The notes beneath the pieces were generated by a model, which saw only the letters and a program-made list of their open reading frames with translations, had not been told where the DNA came from and searched no databases. Both the position numbers and the translations under genes were made by a program. DNA of 64,000 bases, taken from the NCBI RefSeq assembly GCF_040939455.1, contig NC_134112.1, positions 24,826,501 through 24,890,500 of the forward strand, given 5' to 3'. Positions 10,300 through 21,289 of the stretch are shown one piece after another. The number at the start of each line of letters is the position of its first letter. The stretch's first letter is position 1. The stretch comes from Microcebus murinus. Lineage: Eukaryota > Chordata > Mammalia > Primates > Cheirogaleidae.

Positions 10300-10425
10300 T
10301 TTTACTTCACTGGAATATAAGTTCCAAAGACATCCTCACTTTTCTATTCCTGGTATTTATCACAGTGCTTGGCACATAACAAAATAAGACTCAAAAATAA
10401 GTGTGGATGATTGGAATAACAACGG
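10300..10425 (+). repeat. L2 3' end, sense
   Basis: 'ggaatataagttccaaagac', 'tattcctggtatttatcac' and 'agtgcttggcacataac' follow the sense L2 3' end. The copy is diverged. Confidence 0.65.
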
Positions 10426-10434
10426 TGAACATAG

Positions 10435-10630
10435 CGCTGAACTGCTGGGCACTGTACTTTTCATTCGTTAATAAAATCTTAATGAATTTGCACAGTCTTC
10501 CAAACAACTCCATGACAGAGGTACTATTATTACCTTCTGCATTTTGGAGGTTAGGAAACTAGGATACTAAGGGGGAAATTAACTTGCCCAAGGTACCACT
10601 GCTAGTGAGAGATGGATTTGAGATTGAGGG
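10435..10630 (-). repeat. MIR SINE, antisense
   Basis: 'gctgggcactgtacttttc', 'ccatgacagaggtactatta', 'ggttaggaaactaggatac' and 'cttgcccaaggtaccac' follow the antisense MIR order. Confidence 0.75.
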
Positions 10631-10639
10631 CTCCATTAT

Positions 10640-11435
10640 GGCACCTTTGTAACTAATAAGTAGGAGGATGTTTAGACACTTCCCACTCTCCAAAGTGAAG
10701 TGTCATTGCCTAATGGGAAGAAGAAAAAAATAATAATAATAATTGGATTCCTTCCATCTGGTGGAAAAAAACAAACTGGGTTAATTTGCCTACTGATACA
10801 TTTCAGGGGCTTGGCAAATTTGGCAAATGCAATAAGGAAGAAATAACTTGAGTTCTCAGGACCAACCAGGCAAGTAGGCAGAAAGCAGCAATTGAGCACA
10901 TTCTCTGTAAATCTGTTAGGTAAACTCAAGTTCAGAGCTTCTGAGTTCACTGACCCCTGCAGGGCTTCTCCCACCTCTGTGCCTGCTACCAGCAGCCGCT
11001 TGACTTTCCCTGTGCCCCAGGCAAAACACATCACCTTCTTCCCAAGACTTCCCCCAGCTCTTCAGCCACTCAAAGGTCTGGGAAGCCCAGCTGGTGGCTA
11101 AGACTGCTGGCATGTTGGTTTTCAGGCTACAATTTATTTGAAAGCATAAAGAGAGGCAGGTAATTGGTATTCCTACTCTAGAAGCTGCGGCCAACACACC
11201 AGAGGCAGCTACTTGTGGATGTCTTTCTCCCAGGCCTCTTCTGGTTATCAAATGTCAGCATAATAAAGATAGCAAGTGTTTTACTTCCATTTAAAGAATA
11301 AAGTGCAGTTGTGCTGTGGGTACTACCAGGGGTGAGAGGTGTTATACTGCTGCTGCTACCTACTGCAATAAACATGGGTGTGAGGCCAGCTGGAATTTCC
11401 CCACGCTGACCTGGACACTTTATCAGAACAACAGC
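10640..11435. other. No recognised feature
   Basis: Overlapping open frames of 64-120 codons occur on both strands but share no recognisable domain and overlap each other in conflicting frames. A small AAT-repeat lies at 10729-10743. Confidence 0.4.
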
Positions 11436-11439
11436 CATC

Positions 11440-11560
11440 TAACTCGATCCATTTTCTTTTCCTGACTCTACTTCCTTTACACCCTGGCCCAGGATTTATC
11501 TCTTTCTTATCCCTCTCTTCCTTCTTCCTTTTCTTTCTCCCCTTCCTTCTTCCTCACCCC
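11440..11560 (+). repeat. Pyrimidine-rich tract
   Basis: An irregular C/T-rich stretch, strongest at 11495-11555 ('ctttcttatccctctcttcc'), without a fixed repeat unit. Confidence 0.7.
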
Positions 11561-11764
11561 ATTAAAAGAATGCTTCATCTACCTATTTGAATGGGACAAA
11601 CTATATAGTTCATTTTGATGAATACAGCCATTGAGAAGGGATTGGTGCATTCATGCTATGGAAGTTGGAATTTTTATTGTTAACATGGTCCTGAAATGAA
11701 CTCCACTTTCACCATAGATTCTTCGTGTTATGTTAATATGACTTTACCTTAGCTTTAATTAAAA

Positions 11765-11900
11765 AAGAAAACTTTATTTTTTTTTGTAAAATTAATACAT
11801 GTTCATATTAGAAATTTTATAAAATACAGAAAAGACAAAGAACAAAATTAAAATCACTCTGGCATATCTCCTGATATGCCTCTTTTTTTCCGCCTTTAAA
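11765..11900 (-). repeat. Old LINE (L1M-type) fragment, antisense
   Basis: 'tttttgtaaaattaatacatg' and 'ttcatattagaaattttata', followed by 'aaatacagaaaagac' and 'aaaatcactctggcata', recall the antisense 3' region of old L1M elements. Divergence is high and the subfamily is open. Confidence 0.45.
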
Positions 11901-11993
11901 TCTTCCTCTACTACAAAAAAAGTTAAAAAAATATTTTTTTAAACCTGAAAGATTATGCTCTATGTGCATGTATGTGCATAAGAGGAAGGGCAG

Positions 11994-12303
11994 GGCCGGG
12001 CGCGGTGGCTCACGCCTGTAATCCTAGCACTCTGGGAGGCTGAGGCAGGAGGATCGTTTGAGCTCAGGAGTCCGAGACTAGCCTGAGCAAGAGCAAGACC
12101 CGTCTCTACTAAAAATAGAAAGAAGTTAATTGGACAGCTAAAAATATATAGAAAAATATCAGCCGGGCATGGTGGTGGCACATGCCTGTAGTCCCAGCTA
12201 CTCGGGGGGCTGAGGCAGGAGGATTGCTTGAGCCCAGGAGTTTGAGGTTGCTGTGAGCTAGGCCAAGGCCACAGCACTCTAGCCCGGGCGACAAAGTGAG
12301 ACA
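11994..12303 (+). mobile_element. Alu, strepsirrhine type, 3' truncated
   Basis: Starts with 'ggccgggcgcggtggctcac' and runs through both arms. Strepsirrhine marks are 'tcctagcactctgggagg', 'cctgagcaagagcaag' and a linker with 'aattggacagctaaaaat'. The right arm ends at 'gcgacaaagtgagacagc' without a poly(A) tail, so the last few bases and tail have been lost. No target duplication can be shown. Confidence 0.95.
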
Positions 12304-13165
12304 GCAGCTTTTGGAGAAAGCCCTTTGTGATTCACTGGGCTTGAAGAAATATATCAAGATATTTGACAAGTTCAGATTATGGCTGGGTTCCCACAGTACT
12401 AACCTCTGGATCCCTGATCTTTCCCAGGTTTAGGGAAGCCATTCTCTGGGTACTGCACAGAAGAGAAAGAAACGCAAGCTGTGGACTTGGCAGGCCAAAA
12501 CTATTCAATTCATCTCTAAATCTTTACAAATCCAAGAATTTCCCTGAAGTCATCATATACTCTGAACTTGTCCGTTGCTTTTTGTAAAGGAGAGGAAAGA
12601 ACCTTGCTTTGGTTAAACATCGGCTCCTATGAAACCAAGTGTTGAAAGGGGGCAGAGTCCGTAATTGATTTTCTGACAGGTTATAAAATATTAAAAGATG
12701 GGAAAGTTTTAAAACTAATTTTTAGGTCTCTGTCTGAAGCCATGTCCAGTTGGCCTGCAGGATCAATGAAACAACATTATATAGAAATGCTGAACTCATA
12801 CTCTCCTGGTTAATCTATATTTCAAAGATGAGATTGAGCTCTTAAATGACCTACCTGCAGAGTGAGCTGATCCCCAGTTTAAACCTCCCATTTTGAACCT
12901 CAGTTGCAAAGATTAACTATTTCAAAGAAGTGAAAGTCAACCATCCCTGCAGTCTTGGCAGGGTGGAGAGGTGGGAGAAAATCCAGGCGGACCAGGGGAA
13001 ACAGAGCAAGTAACGACTGACTGGGTCTTTATGTTAATTTAATGTGGACTTCTTGGAATGATTTTTGGCTTTTTATTTTATACAGTCTGTTACCTCTTGC
13101 TTTGGGAAGAGGCATGGCAGACAACCTTTATTATTCCCAGATATTCCCTCGAGGGTGGCGTCTAG
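12304..13165. other. No recognised feature
   Basis: Unique-looking. A faint antisense MIR-like piece lies near 12825-12895 ('gatgagattgagctcttaaa' with 'gacctacctgcag') but is too weak to call. No gene is seen. Confidence 0.4.
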
Positions 13166-13169
13166 CCCA

Positions 13170-13520
13170 CGTGGACTGTTATAATAAAATTCTATAAACT
13201 GAGTGGCTTATAAACAACAGAGATTTATTTGTCACAGTTCTGGAGGCTAGGAAGTCTAAGGTCAAGGCAGATTCAGTGTCTGGTGAGGGCCTGGCTTACT
13301 GGTTCTTAGGTTGCACATTCTTGCTGTGTCCTCACTTGGTAGAAGGGGAGAACTCTGGTCTTTTTAGCCCCTTATAAGGGCACTAATCCCATTCATGAGG
13401 GCTCCACCCTGGTGACCTAATGACCTTTCAAAAGCCCCACCTCCTAATCCCATCACATTAGGCGTCAGGATTGCAACATATAAGCTTGGGAGGGACACAA
13501 ACATTTGGTCCTAGCAGGTT
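13170..13520 (-). repeat. MLT1-class LTR, antisense, near full length
   Basis: 'ataaaattctataaactgag', 'tcacagttctggaggctagg', 'tgctgtgtcctcacttgg', 'ccttataagggcactaatcc', 'gacctaatgacctttcaaaa' and 'gggagggacacaaacatt' follow the antisense MLT1 order from end to start. MaLR LTRs of this class are ancient ERVL-related solo LTRs. Confidence 0.85.
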
Positions 13521-13779
13521 GTGTTATGCAAATTTGTCTGACTCTATGTGCAAATGAGGTCTATTCTAGTAAGGATGAGGGTGTTTTTCAGTTTCTTTAG
13601 CTCCCTTTCCCACAGGAAGTCCCACTTGAGGAGCACAGGGTTTGAGAAAGTAGCAGGGTTTCTTTCACGCTGCTCCCAACGGCTCAGGCTCCTCACACTT
13701 GGGCACAGTATTTAAAAGCTCCTCTTCCCACAGCCCCACTTCTACTCGTTCACTTTGTATCCCCCACTTCTCCACCCAC

Positions 13780-14045
13780 CCCACATGGTCATAAGCTTCT
13801 TGAAACCAGGACCTGGACCTAGCTCATTTCTAGCCCCCAAACCTAGTGTAACCCCTGGCACTGTGACCACCTGAAATACATTTAGTTATTTATTTTATTT
13901 TCTAGCTGCGTATCTAGAATGTAAGCTCAGCAAAGACAGACCTTTTTGTCAGATTTGTTCACATCTCCCTTCCCAGGTCTAGAAGAATGCCAGGCACATA
14001 GTAGGTGCTCAACAAACATTGCTGGATGGACAGTCAGATGAGCCG
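13780..14045 (+). repeat. L2 3' end, sense (possibly two pieces)
   Basis: 'cataagcttcttgaaaccag' with 'acccctggcactgtg', then again 'gaatgtaagctcagcaaag' and 'atgccaggcacatagtaggt' with 'gctcaacaaacattgctgga'. The motif order occurs twice, so either two L2 ends lie in tandem or an internal piece is duplicated. Confidence 0.75.
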
Positions 14046-14309
14046 AGATACAATGCAGCAATAGACATGTGAGCCAGTGCTATGAGACTGTAGTTCTGGA
14101 AGCCATTTCTTTTGAAAGCGTTGAGAGGAATGTTGGGAAAGACAGCTGAAGAGATGGGATTGGATCTGGGCACTGTAGGCTCACTGAACCTTTGCTACTT
14201 TCAAAGTGAGGAGCTGGAGCCACAGCAGGGTTGGTGGTTACAGCAAGAGCGAGGCGTGATCCCGTTTGGGACACAGACAGAATGGGAAGGGGGCTGGACT
14301 ATTGAGTTG

Positions 14310-14480
14310 GAGGCACTGTAGGAAATGGGGCCAGAGAGGTGGCTGAGCCAGACTGTGAAGGGTCCGGGCTATCACAATGGGCACTGGGATTTTATTCTGT
14401 AGGGCTGTTGAGGGCTTTTAAACAGAGCAGTGACAGCATCAGATCTCTATAGAAGCTGTGTGGAGGAAGGATAGGCTGTA
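14310..14480 (-). repeat. L2 fragment, antisense
   Basis: 'cactgggattttattctgta', 'gcttttaaacagagcagtga' and 'agaagctgtgtggagga' match the antisense L2 coding region, and the same order is seen at 18315-18440. Confidence 0.65.
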
Positions 14481-14704
14481 GCAGGGGCAGACAGGCTGGT
14501 GGCAGAGAGGCCAAAGAGGAGGTCCTGTTATGGGCCCAGGGGTAGGAGACAGGTGTGATCTCAGCCAGAGTCTCATCGTCCTGCTCCTGGCAGTGGGAGG
14601 GCCTCACACACAGCGGCTGAATTAGCAGTGCTGGGTCAGTGCTGAGGTTTTGCTGAGCTTCTCTTAAATGCATGTATTTTCAAAGTTAATTCAGCTCAGA
14701 TTAG

Positions 14705-14886
14705 ATCACTGGTTCTCAATAGTCCCCAGGGCAAAGTCTGGAGACATTTCCGGTCGTCACAACTGGGGAGGTGTTACTGGCATCTAGTGGGTAGAGGCCA
14801 GGGAATCTGCTAATCATCGTACACAATGCATAGGACAGACCTCACAACAGAGAATTAGCCAACCCAAAATGGTAATAGTGCCAAGG
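14705..14886 (+). repeat. MER20-type hAT transposon
   Basis: 'cactggttctcaatagtccc', 'ctggagacatttccggtcgt', 'cacaactggggaggtg', 'tactggcatctagtgggtag' and 'cctcacaacagagaattagc' follow the MER20 order almost end to end. MER20 is a non-autonomous hAT-Charlie element; some copies in placental mammals act as enhancers (known for the family, not shown here). Confidence 0.85.
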
Positions 14887-14889
14887 GTA

Positions 14890-15185
14890 ATAGAATTAAT
14901 AGAATAATTAATAGACTAGAGTTGGGGGCTTAGGAAATGTGTGTTTTTGCTTTGCTTCAGGCAAGACCTTAACCTAAGAGAAACTCCTCTGGGTCATTTA
15001 GACCCTGGAGAGGACTTTAGATTTGGGGTGACAGACACCTGAGGTAGTGGCCTCAGAAAATTTGACCTTGATAGCATAACTCCTTACGACCAGATGAGTG
15101 TCAACAGAAGGGACCATTAAATGAGAGAGAGGACACTGGGGAAGCAGCGCACATTGTGTCTTTCACAGGGTGGCATTCCAGACAC
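14890..15185. other. No recognised feature
   Basis: Unique-looking sequence with no open frame of interest and no repeat recognised. Confidence 0.4.
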
Positions 15186-15189
15186 GCTG

Positions 15190-15395
15190 GCCCTGCCCCT
15201 CTTTCCTTTTAGTTACTTGTCCTCATATTTCTTCCTGATGCCAATCCTAGACTTTGCCAGGTGGCACTTGTTCAGGTCTATCGGGGCAAGGATCTTTATG
15301 TGTTTTGCTCGTTGTCACATCCTCTGCGTGCAAAATGGAGCCTGGCACGTAGCAGATGCTCAGTAACTATTTGGTGAGTGAATGAATGAAACAAA
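15190..15395 (+). repeat. L2 3' end, sense
   Basis: 'cctagactttgccaggtggc', 'ggcaaggatctttatgtg', 'gagcctggcacgtagcagat', 'gctcagtaactatttggtga' and a tail 'gtgaatgaatgaa' are the sense L2 3' end, with the typical TGAA tail preserved. Confidence 0.8.
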
Positions 15396-15699
15396 GGAAA
15401 CAAGTAGCCAGAGATGTTGCTATGAAAAGCTACGTGAAAGTTTGCGTTTTTCTACGATGAGCACACCATAAACGTTTCCTGAGCAAGCGGAAGGGGAAAA
15501 AAAAAAAACCCATGAACTGCTGCGGCCAATTTTTCCCTTGACAGGAGGCAAGTCGCGCGGCCTGTACAGCTCCAGATCATTGCACACGTGAAGGAAAGAT
15601 GTGCCGGGCTGCTTTTGCTCACTCTCTGCGTGCTCTCTCGCCCAGACCCCTCTGCAGGGGAGGTGGTCTGTCCGTCCGGGCTTTTTCTTCTATGAGCCC

Positions 15700-17265
15700 A
15701 CAAAGCCCTATCAGAGCTGCTAGTCTCATAATCAAATTTTAATGACTGTCTGCTTCCCTTCCTAGATGTTTATAGTCCTCTGCACTCTGATTAGGTTTTC
15801 GGTCCGGCAAGATAGTTAAAAGCCCACAATTTGCGCTGGGTGTTTTATTTTTTCTGAGTTAAGTGAGTGGGTAAATGTTCCTTTGATCTTCCCTTGGTGG
15901 ATGAGGGCTGTTTGTGTTTTTAAGGCTCTCACCAATTATGTGAAATGGTCGCAGGGCTGGGTTTGACGCTGGCCTTCTGGGTGGTTCAAAAGTCCCTCAA
16001 AGGTTTTTATTTTTTCTCCTCCTCCTCTCTCCCCTACACCCCAGGTGCTGAAGGAACGGAGGAAAAGCAAGTGGTACGAAGCTCTGGGAAGGAAGATGCA
16101 CTGATGTTATAGGCCGGCTGAGGGTTGGGGTCTCCAAACTGGTGTTCCAGGAGGTCAGAGGGGTTCCCTTCTGTAGGGTGCCCCTCACCTTTGATGGGGT
16201 AGCTTGCCAGTGGAGGGGAAGCACCTAGTTTAAATCTGTCCCCATAGTTTAGTAAGCGGCCCCACGGGAAGGCCGACCAGGAAACCGTCCCAGCAATCTG
16301 CTGGGCTGGATTTACAGCTGAAACCAGTCACCAGCTGACCTCTTGTCATTGCACTTATTCCGGCGATGATGTGTGCGGGAGGAATGAGGAACTGTGGACC
16401 TGAGAGAGAAGGGAGAGGACGGCGAGAACCGCACACACAATACCTCCAGGGCTCCCCAGGTGTCTCGGGAGTGAGATATGAGCGCCACGCTGCCTGGCGA
16501 CTTCCTTGGGGTGGTGCGTGCACGCGCTCCTGCCCCAGCCCCCACGCCGTCGCACGCGGAAGCACTTCATTATTTTAATTAAGCTTACTGCAAGAGTAAT
16601 CATCGTTGCCGTCAGCATCAATCATCAGCGATTTTTTTCTGATTATGGCCGTAAGTGACGGCGGTCTAGGTTGACAAGAAATGATACCGCCTCCGGCTTG
16701 AGCTGACACTCCACTGGGCGGCGCCGGGCTGCGCCGAACGCTCCTGGGCTTGCTACGCAAAGAGCTATTTATCTACGACAAAAGCTGAGGCCACCAGATA
16801 TCTGTTTTCGCTTCCCAAGTGGATAAGTTCATAATATTTGCAGAACCCATCCTTTAGCAGATGACAGCCACGGAGGCCAAAGCACATTTAGAAAGAAGTT
16901 ATATGTTCTTAGCTCAGGGCTGCGGCATCGCAGCCATTCCCCAACCTGTCCTAAACGCGCATCGGCTGAGTTATGGCGCTTTCTTCCCAACGGGCGTGGG
17001 AAATGAAGTTGTTTCGATTGCAAAATGGCTCTTGGCTGTTTCCTGTTTCTAAGTGGGGGCAGGAGGAGAGGACCTGAAGGGCAGCAGCTGTACGTCCTCT
17101 CTAACTGGCCCTCTCTGGCATCTGCCATGATTGAATTTCTTCAACATTTAACTAAGACTTTTCCTGAGCAACAACAACCCCAGTCGCTTATTATTCTTGT
17201 TACTGCATCTCCATGGTTGAAAGCACTCCCTGGTCTCAACCATTTGTGCTACAAATAATTTTAAT
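15700..17265. promoter_or_regulatory. Candidate regulatory region without recognised repeats, with CpG-rich core
   Basis: No repeat is recognised over about 1.5 kb, which is unusual for this window. By eye about 33 CpG pairs fall in 16361-16760, far more than in neighbouring DNA. The core also holds homeodomain-type words: 'ttaattaa' at 16575-16582 and a PBX/MEIS-like 'atcaatca' at 16617-16624. Short open frames of 60-111 codons on both strands overlap in conflicting frames and have no domain. An enhancer or the promoter of a noncoding transcript is possible; no exon can be proved. Confidence 0.45.
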
Positions 17266-17366
17266 TGAGCCGAGAAACCCTTGACATTTTAGAAATTACC
17301 TTCTATTTATAAGATTTTAAGAAGGAACCTTCCTGGCAGTCCTGACCTCTGTGTGATTTGGTATTC

Positions 17367-17378
17367 CCCCCCCCCCCA
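17367..17378 (+). repeat. Poly(C) tract
   Basis: About twelve C residues in a row after 'ggtattc'. A simple homopolymer. Confidence 0.85.
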
Positions 17379-17379
17379 C

Positions 17380-17825
17380 TTTGAGTTTCGTTTTTTATTT
17401 TCATCGAACCAAATTACTTTCATTCCTAATTTAATTTTGCGGTGGCAAATAAAAAGCCAATTTGATATGCCCATAAAATCCCACACCAGCTATGAAATAC
17501 CCAAGCTCCTTCGACTCGCACACATCAGGAACCTGCTCATCTGAAGTCCATTCTGGTAAGGTTGATGAAATGAGTCCTGGGAAGATTACTAAACAGCAGC
17601 CTTTTGGGATGAGAGTCTGGAAACAGAGGCTCTATCAGATCCTAAAATATCCTTTGGGGCTTAGGGCAGTTTTCCAAAAAGTGAAAATTTTAATTTTTGT
17701 TATTTTTTCCCCCAAATATCATAAATTCTACTAGAGTAGACCTTGGTGTATTGAGGTAAACTTCATTTTGATATAAAGAATAAAACCCTGTATTGTATAT
17801 ATTTTGATAGTACCTTCATATCCCT
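17380..17825. other. No recognised feature
   Basis: AT-rich, unique-looking sequence following the candidate regulatory region. Frames of 60-80 codons have no domain. Confidence 0.4.
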
Positions 17826-17829
17826 TGTC

Positions 17830-18575
17830 TTTGATCTTCCAAACAACTCATTCATTCATTTGGTTATTATTTATAGACCACCTACTACATGCTAGAAACA
17901 ATTCTAGGCACTTTGGATATAGCAGTGAAAAAAAAAAAAACATCTCATGGAACTTACATTTCAGGGGGAGACAGATAATAAATAAATAAAACTATGTTTG
18001 GTGTTAAATGTTGAATGGTATTAACCATAATACAACAGAAAACAAAACCTAAGCAAGGAAGGGGAATAGGGGATGCTAGGGTGAGAAGACCTCACTGGTA
18101 AGCTGATATTTGAGTAAAGAGCTGGAGGAAATGAGGGCAGGAGAAATAATAGTTCAGGTTGGAAGAACAGCAAGTGCAAAGGCCCTGAGGCAGGAATAGA
18201 AAGGAGACCATGGGACCATGAGTGGTGTGAGCAAGGGGGCCAGTGGTAGGAGGTGAGATCAGAGCATTAGCAACCATCCTATCACATAAGAACTTAAAGG
18301 CCAGAGTAAGGACTTGGCTTTTACCCTGCCCTGAGTGAGATGAGAGCTCTGGAAGGTTTTGAACAGAGGAGTGATGTGTTCCGACTTATGTTTGAAAGGG
18401 CCAGTCTTGTGGCAGTGTAGCAGCAAGCTCGGCGGAGGGCAAAGTCAGATGCAGGGTGGCCAGTTAGGAAGCCATTGCATTTATGAAGGAAAAGACGACA
18501 GTGGCTCAGACCAGGGTGGTTGCAAGTGAGGTGTTACAAAGTAATCAGTCTCTGGATATTGAAGTGAATTAAGGA
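17830..18575 (-). repeat. L2 LINE, antisense, about 750 bp
   Basis: Starts with 'ctcattcattcatttgg', then 'accacctactacatgctaga', 'catctcatggaacttacatt', 'gatatttgagtaaagagctg', 'agcaagtgcaaaggccctga', 'agagctctggaaggttttga' and 'gtggctcagaccagggtggt'. Reversed, this is the 3' untranslated part and the C-terminal coding part of L2. A 13-base A run at 17928-17940 is internal and is not a tail. No frame is intact. Confidence 0.9.
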
Positions 18576-18705
18576 AAATATTATTTAGTCCCATTCTGAG
18601 GTGAGAAAACTCAGTCTCAGAATAACTGACTTTCTCAAAAATACAGAGCAAGGGTGTGTGACAAAGTTGGTTTGAGATCTGACCTCTTGGTGGGGGTCCC
18701 TCCAC
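18576..18705 (-). repeat. MIR fragment, antisense
   Basis: 'tttagtcccattctgaggtg', 'aaaactcagtctcagaa' and 'ggtttgagatctgacctc' follow the antisense MIR order, directly beside the L2. Confidence 0.65.
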
Positions 18706-18902
18706 TGCACCCTGTGGAGACCACCTGCCACGGAATACATACAGCCCAAATACCCACCCCAGAGTTTCTGCCTGAGCACCTTGGTTATGTTCTCATTAAC
18801 ATAATAAATAAGGAACCAGGAAGAGCAAAGGTGCTCCAGTCCCCTGGATACCTACACAACTAATGCCACCTGACAAGTAGCAGGTTGGAGCCTAATGAAT
18901 GG

Positions 18903-18953
18903 CTGGGAGGAGGAGGGGGAAGAGGAGGAGGAGGAGGAGGAGGAGGAAGAGGA
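18903..18953 (+). repeat. (GGA)n simple repeat
   Basis: An imperfect GGA/AGG run with two 'gaaga' interruptions. Its 78-codon glycine-rich frame is an artefact of the repeat. Confidence 0.9.
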
Positions 18954-19351
18954 TTTGCTTCCTGGGGAGGAAAGGAGCTCATTAGCAGCCTAGTTGCTCA
19001 GGTACTCAGGTTCTGTTTCAAGCAGCCCCCTGCACTGCTGGGCATCTTTCTGGAAACAAATAACCCCACTGTCGCTTTGGGGATCCAAGCCCTTTTGTGT
19101 TTTTTTTCCCAACTGAGCTGAAATTTACATAACATAAAACTATTTTAATTTTAAAGTGAACCATTCAGTGGCATTTAGTGCATTCAAATGTTGTATGACC
19201 ACCACCCCTATCTAGTTCCAAAACATTTTAATCAACTCAAAAGGAAACCTGATACCCATTAAGCAGTTACTCCCCATTTCTATCTCCCCCCAGTTCCTGG
19301 CACCCACCCACCCGCCTACTTTCTGTCTCTATGGATTTACTTATTTTGAAT

Positions 19352-19646
19352 ATTTCTTTTCTTTTTCTTTTTTTTTTTTTTAAGAGACAACGTCTCACTC
19401 TGTTCCCCAGGATGGAGTGCAGTGATGTGATCATAGCTTATTGTAGCCTCCAACTCCTGAGCTCCAAGTGATCCTCCTGCCTCAGGCTCCCAAGTAGCTG
19501 GGACTGTAGGCACACAAGACCACACCTAGCTAATTCTTTTTTTTGTAAAGACTAGGTGTCAGTATGTTGCTCAGATTGGTCTCAAGTGATGCTCCCACCT
19601 CAGCCTCCCAAAGTGCTGGGATTGCAAGTGTGAGCCACTGCACTTG
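19352..19646 (-). mobile_element. Old Alu (AluJ-like), antisense, inside L1
   Basis: A T tract is followed by 'agagacaacgtctcactctg', 'ggatggagtgcagtgatg', 'tcccaagtagctgggact' and 'cccaaagtgctgggattgc', ending at 'cactgcacttggcc'. It lacks the strepsirrhine-type linker. No matching target duplication is seen, in line with the missing L1 bases at the junction. Confidence 0.85.
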
Positions 19647-19707
19647 GCCAGCATAGTGTTTTGTAGGCTCATCCATGTTGTAGCATTATTAGTACTTAAT
19701 TCCTTCT

Positions 19708-20251
19708 TTTTTTTTACAGAAATATATAGTATATTTATTCATTCATTGGAGCTATGTTAGAGACTAAACATACAGAGATAAGTAGGATTACAAGGAAAGA
19801 ATCTAGAACAAGTATAGACAAATTTGAAGAATATAAAAATATGAAACCTAATGATGCAGATATAAGACTTACTTGAATAATTTAATTAAATGGATAAGAA
19901 TTCTTAATGTCAAATCATGTTTAGTCATTTCTATATGCATTCCAAATTTATTCAATGAGCAACAACTATGTTAAAATGAAGAGGAAAAACTATTAGTCTA
20001 CCTACTACAAGGGTTTTTGAGGGTCAAATGAAAAAACCTAGGTAAAAACGTTTATAAATTTGTGAAATTCTATTCAAATACAAATTATTAAAATCATTAG
20101 TACAGGTTTTTATTTTCCATCTTCTATATTTCTATCATCCATCAAAGAAAATCATATCACATTTGCTCAATGAAAACAATGATCATCAACTTTGTCAAGA
20201 AGTAAATATATGAATTACATTTTATTTCTATTTTTAACTACCAAAATTTTC
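19708..20251 (-). pseudogene. Processed retrocopy, 5' truncated, source unknown
   Basis: A 544-bp block sits inside the L1, between 'tacttaattccttct' (19693-19707) and 'tacttttttcctttt' (20252-20266). These 15-mers match at 12 positions and look like target duplications. On the minus strand the block ends with AATAAA (reverse of 19733-19738), then about 18 bases, then an A run (19708-19715). It looks like the 3' untranslated end of an mRNA copied by L1. No coding frame or known gene was recognised. Confidence 0.7.
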
Positions 20252-20814
20252 TACTTTTTTCCTTTTTATTGCTGAATAATATTCTGTTGTATGCATATAC
20301 CCACGTATTTATCCATTCATCCATGGATGGACATTTGAATTGTTTCCACCTTTGGCAATTATGAATAATGCTGCCATGAATATGTATACACATGTATTTG
20401 TTTGAGTACTTGTTTTCAGTTCTTTTGGATATATCCCTAGGAGTGTAATTGCTGGGTCATTATGGTGATTCTGTGTTTAACTTTTTGAAAAACTATTAAA
20501 TGTTTTCCACAGCAGCTGAGTCATTTACATTCCCACCCTCAGTGTATAGGAATTCTAATTTCTCTATGTTCTAGCTAACATTGTCTATTTTCCTTTTTTT
20601 TTTTTTTTGGTAATTATAGCCAACCTAGTGGGTGTGAAATGGCAATTCACTGCGGTTTTGATGTGCATTTACCTAATGACTAATGATGTTGAGCATCTTT
20701 GTGTGCTTGTTGGCCATTGTTTAACTTCTTTGAAGAAATAAATGTCTATTCAAGTTCTTTGCCCACTTTTTAATTGGGTTGTTTATCTTTTTGTTATTAC
20801 ACAAGAGAAAGTAC

Positions 20815-21285
20815 ATATTAGGGGACAAACCCCAGTTCCCGACATGGTACCCCAACTGTATTAACTCTCAGAATAGCAGTCTGAGCAGAGTCCTGCTCCG
20901 GTTGGGAGGAACAGAAGGGAAACTTCATTTTCTCTCTCTAGGTACATCCATTAAATGAGCCTCTCTCAAGTTCTCTTCAGACGGGACTACTTGTGAAGGA
21001 CTAGAGCTTGGTATTAAGTCATCCAGGAGAGGACTCAAGTAAGCACAGAGAAAAAGGAGAAGAAAGAAATTGACTGGAAAGCGAATGAAAGTGGCACATG
21101 GATGATAAGGTCATGGAATGCTTGTATGGATGTATTTGTGTCAATGTTCCTTTATTGTTCAATTTTTATGGGCAGAGATTTCCATCTGGAAGGCAAACCA
21201 CCACTGACAACAAAAACCAAACAGATGTGTGAGGGGTCTTTATTTTTGTGGTGTTTTATGGTTTTTAAAATGTTCTCGCAATCTT
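20815..21285. other. No recognised feature
   Basis: Unique-looking sequence; nothing supportable. Confidence 0.4.
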
Positions 21286-21289
21286 TTTC

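Larger units (their letters stand above)
19110..20812 (-). repeat. L1 LINE ORF2 region, antisense, broken by an Alu and a retrocopy
   Basis: Antisense L1 landmarks occur in order: 'gtgaaccattcagtggcatt', 'ctttctgtctctatggattt', 'ctcatccatgttgtagcatt', 'cctttttattgctgaataat', 'atccatggatggacatttga', 'taggagtgtaattgctgggt', 'acctaatgactaatgatgtt' and 'tgcccactttttaattggg'. Two younger insertions divide it (19352-19646 and 19708-20251). About 60 bp of L1 that should lie at the Alu junction is missing. Confidence 0.9.

Noticed and set aside
15255..15275. CTCF-like word (gccaggtggcac)
   Set aside because: It lacks part of the core CTCF motif and lies inside an L2 fragment; not strong enough to report as a site.
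16230..16621. Three overlapping minus frames of 77-111 codons in the CpG-rich block
   Set aside because: CpG-rich DNA has few stop codons, so several open frames at once point to composition and not to coding.
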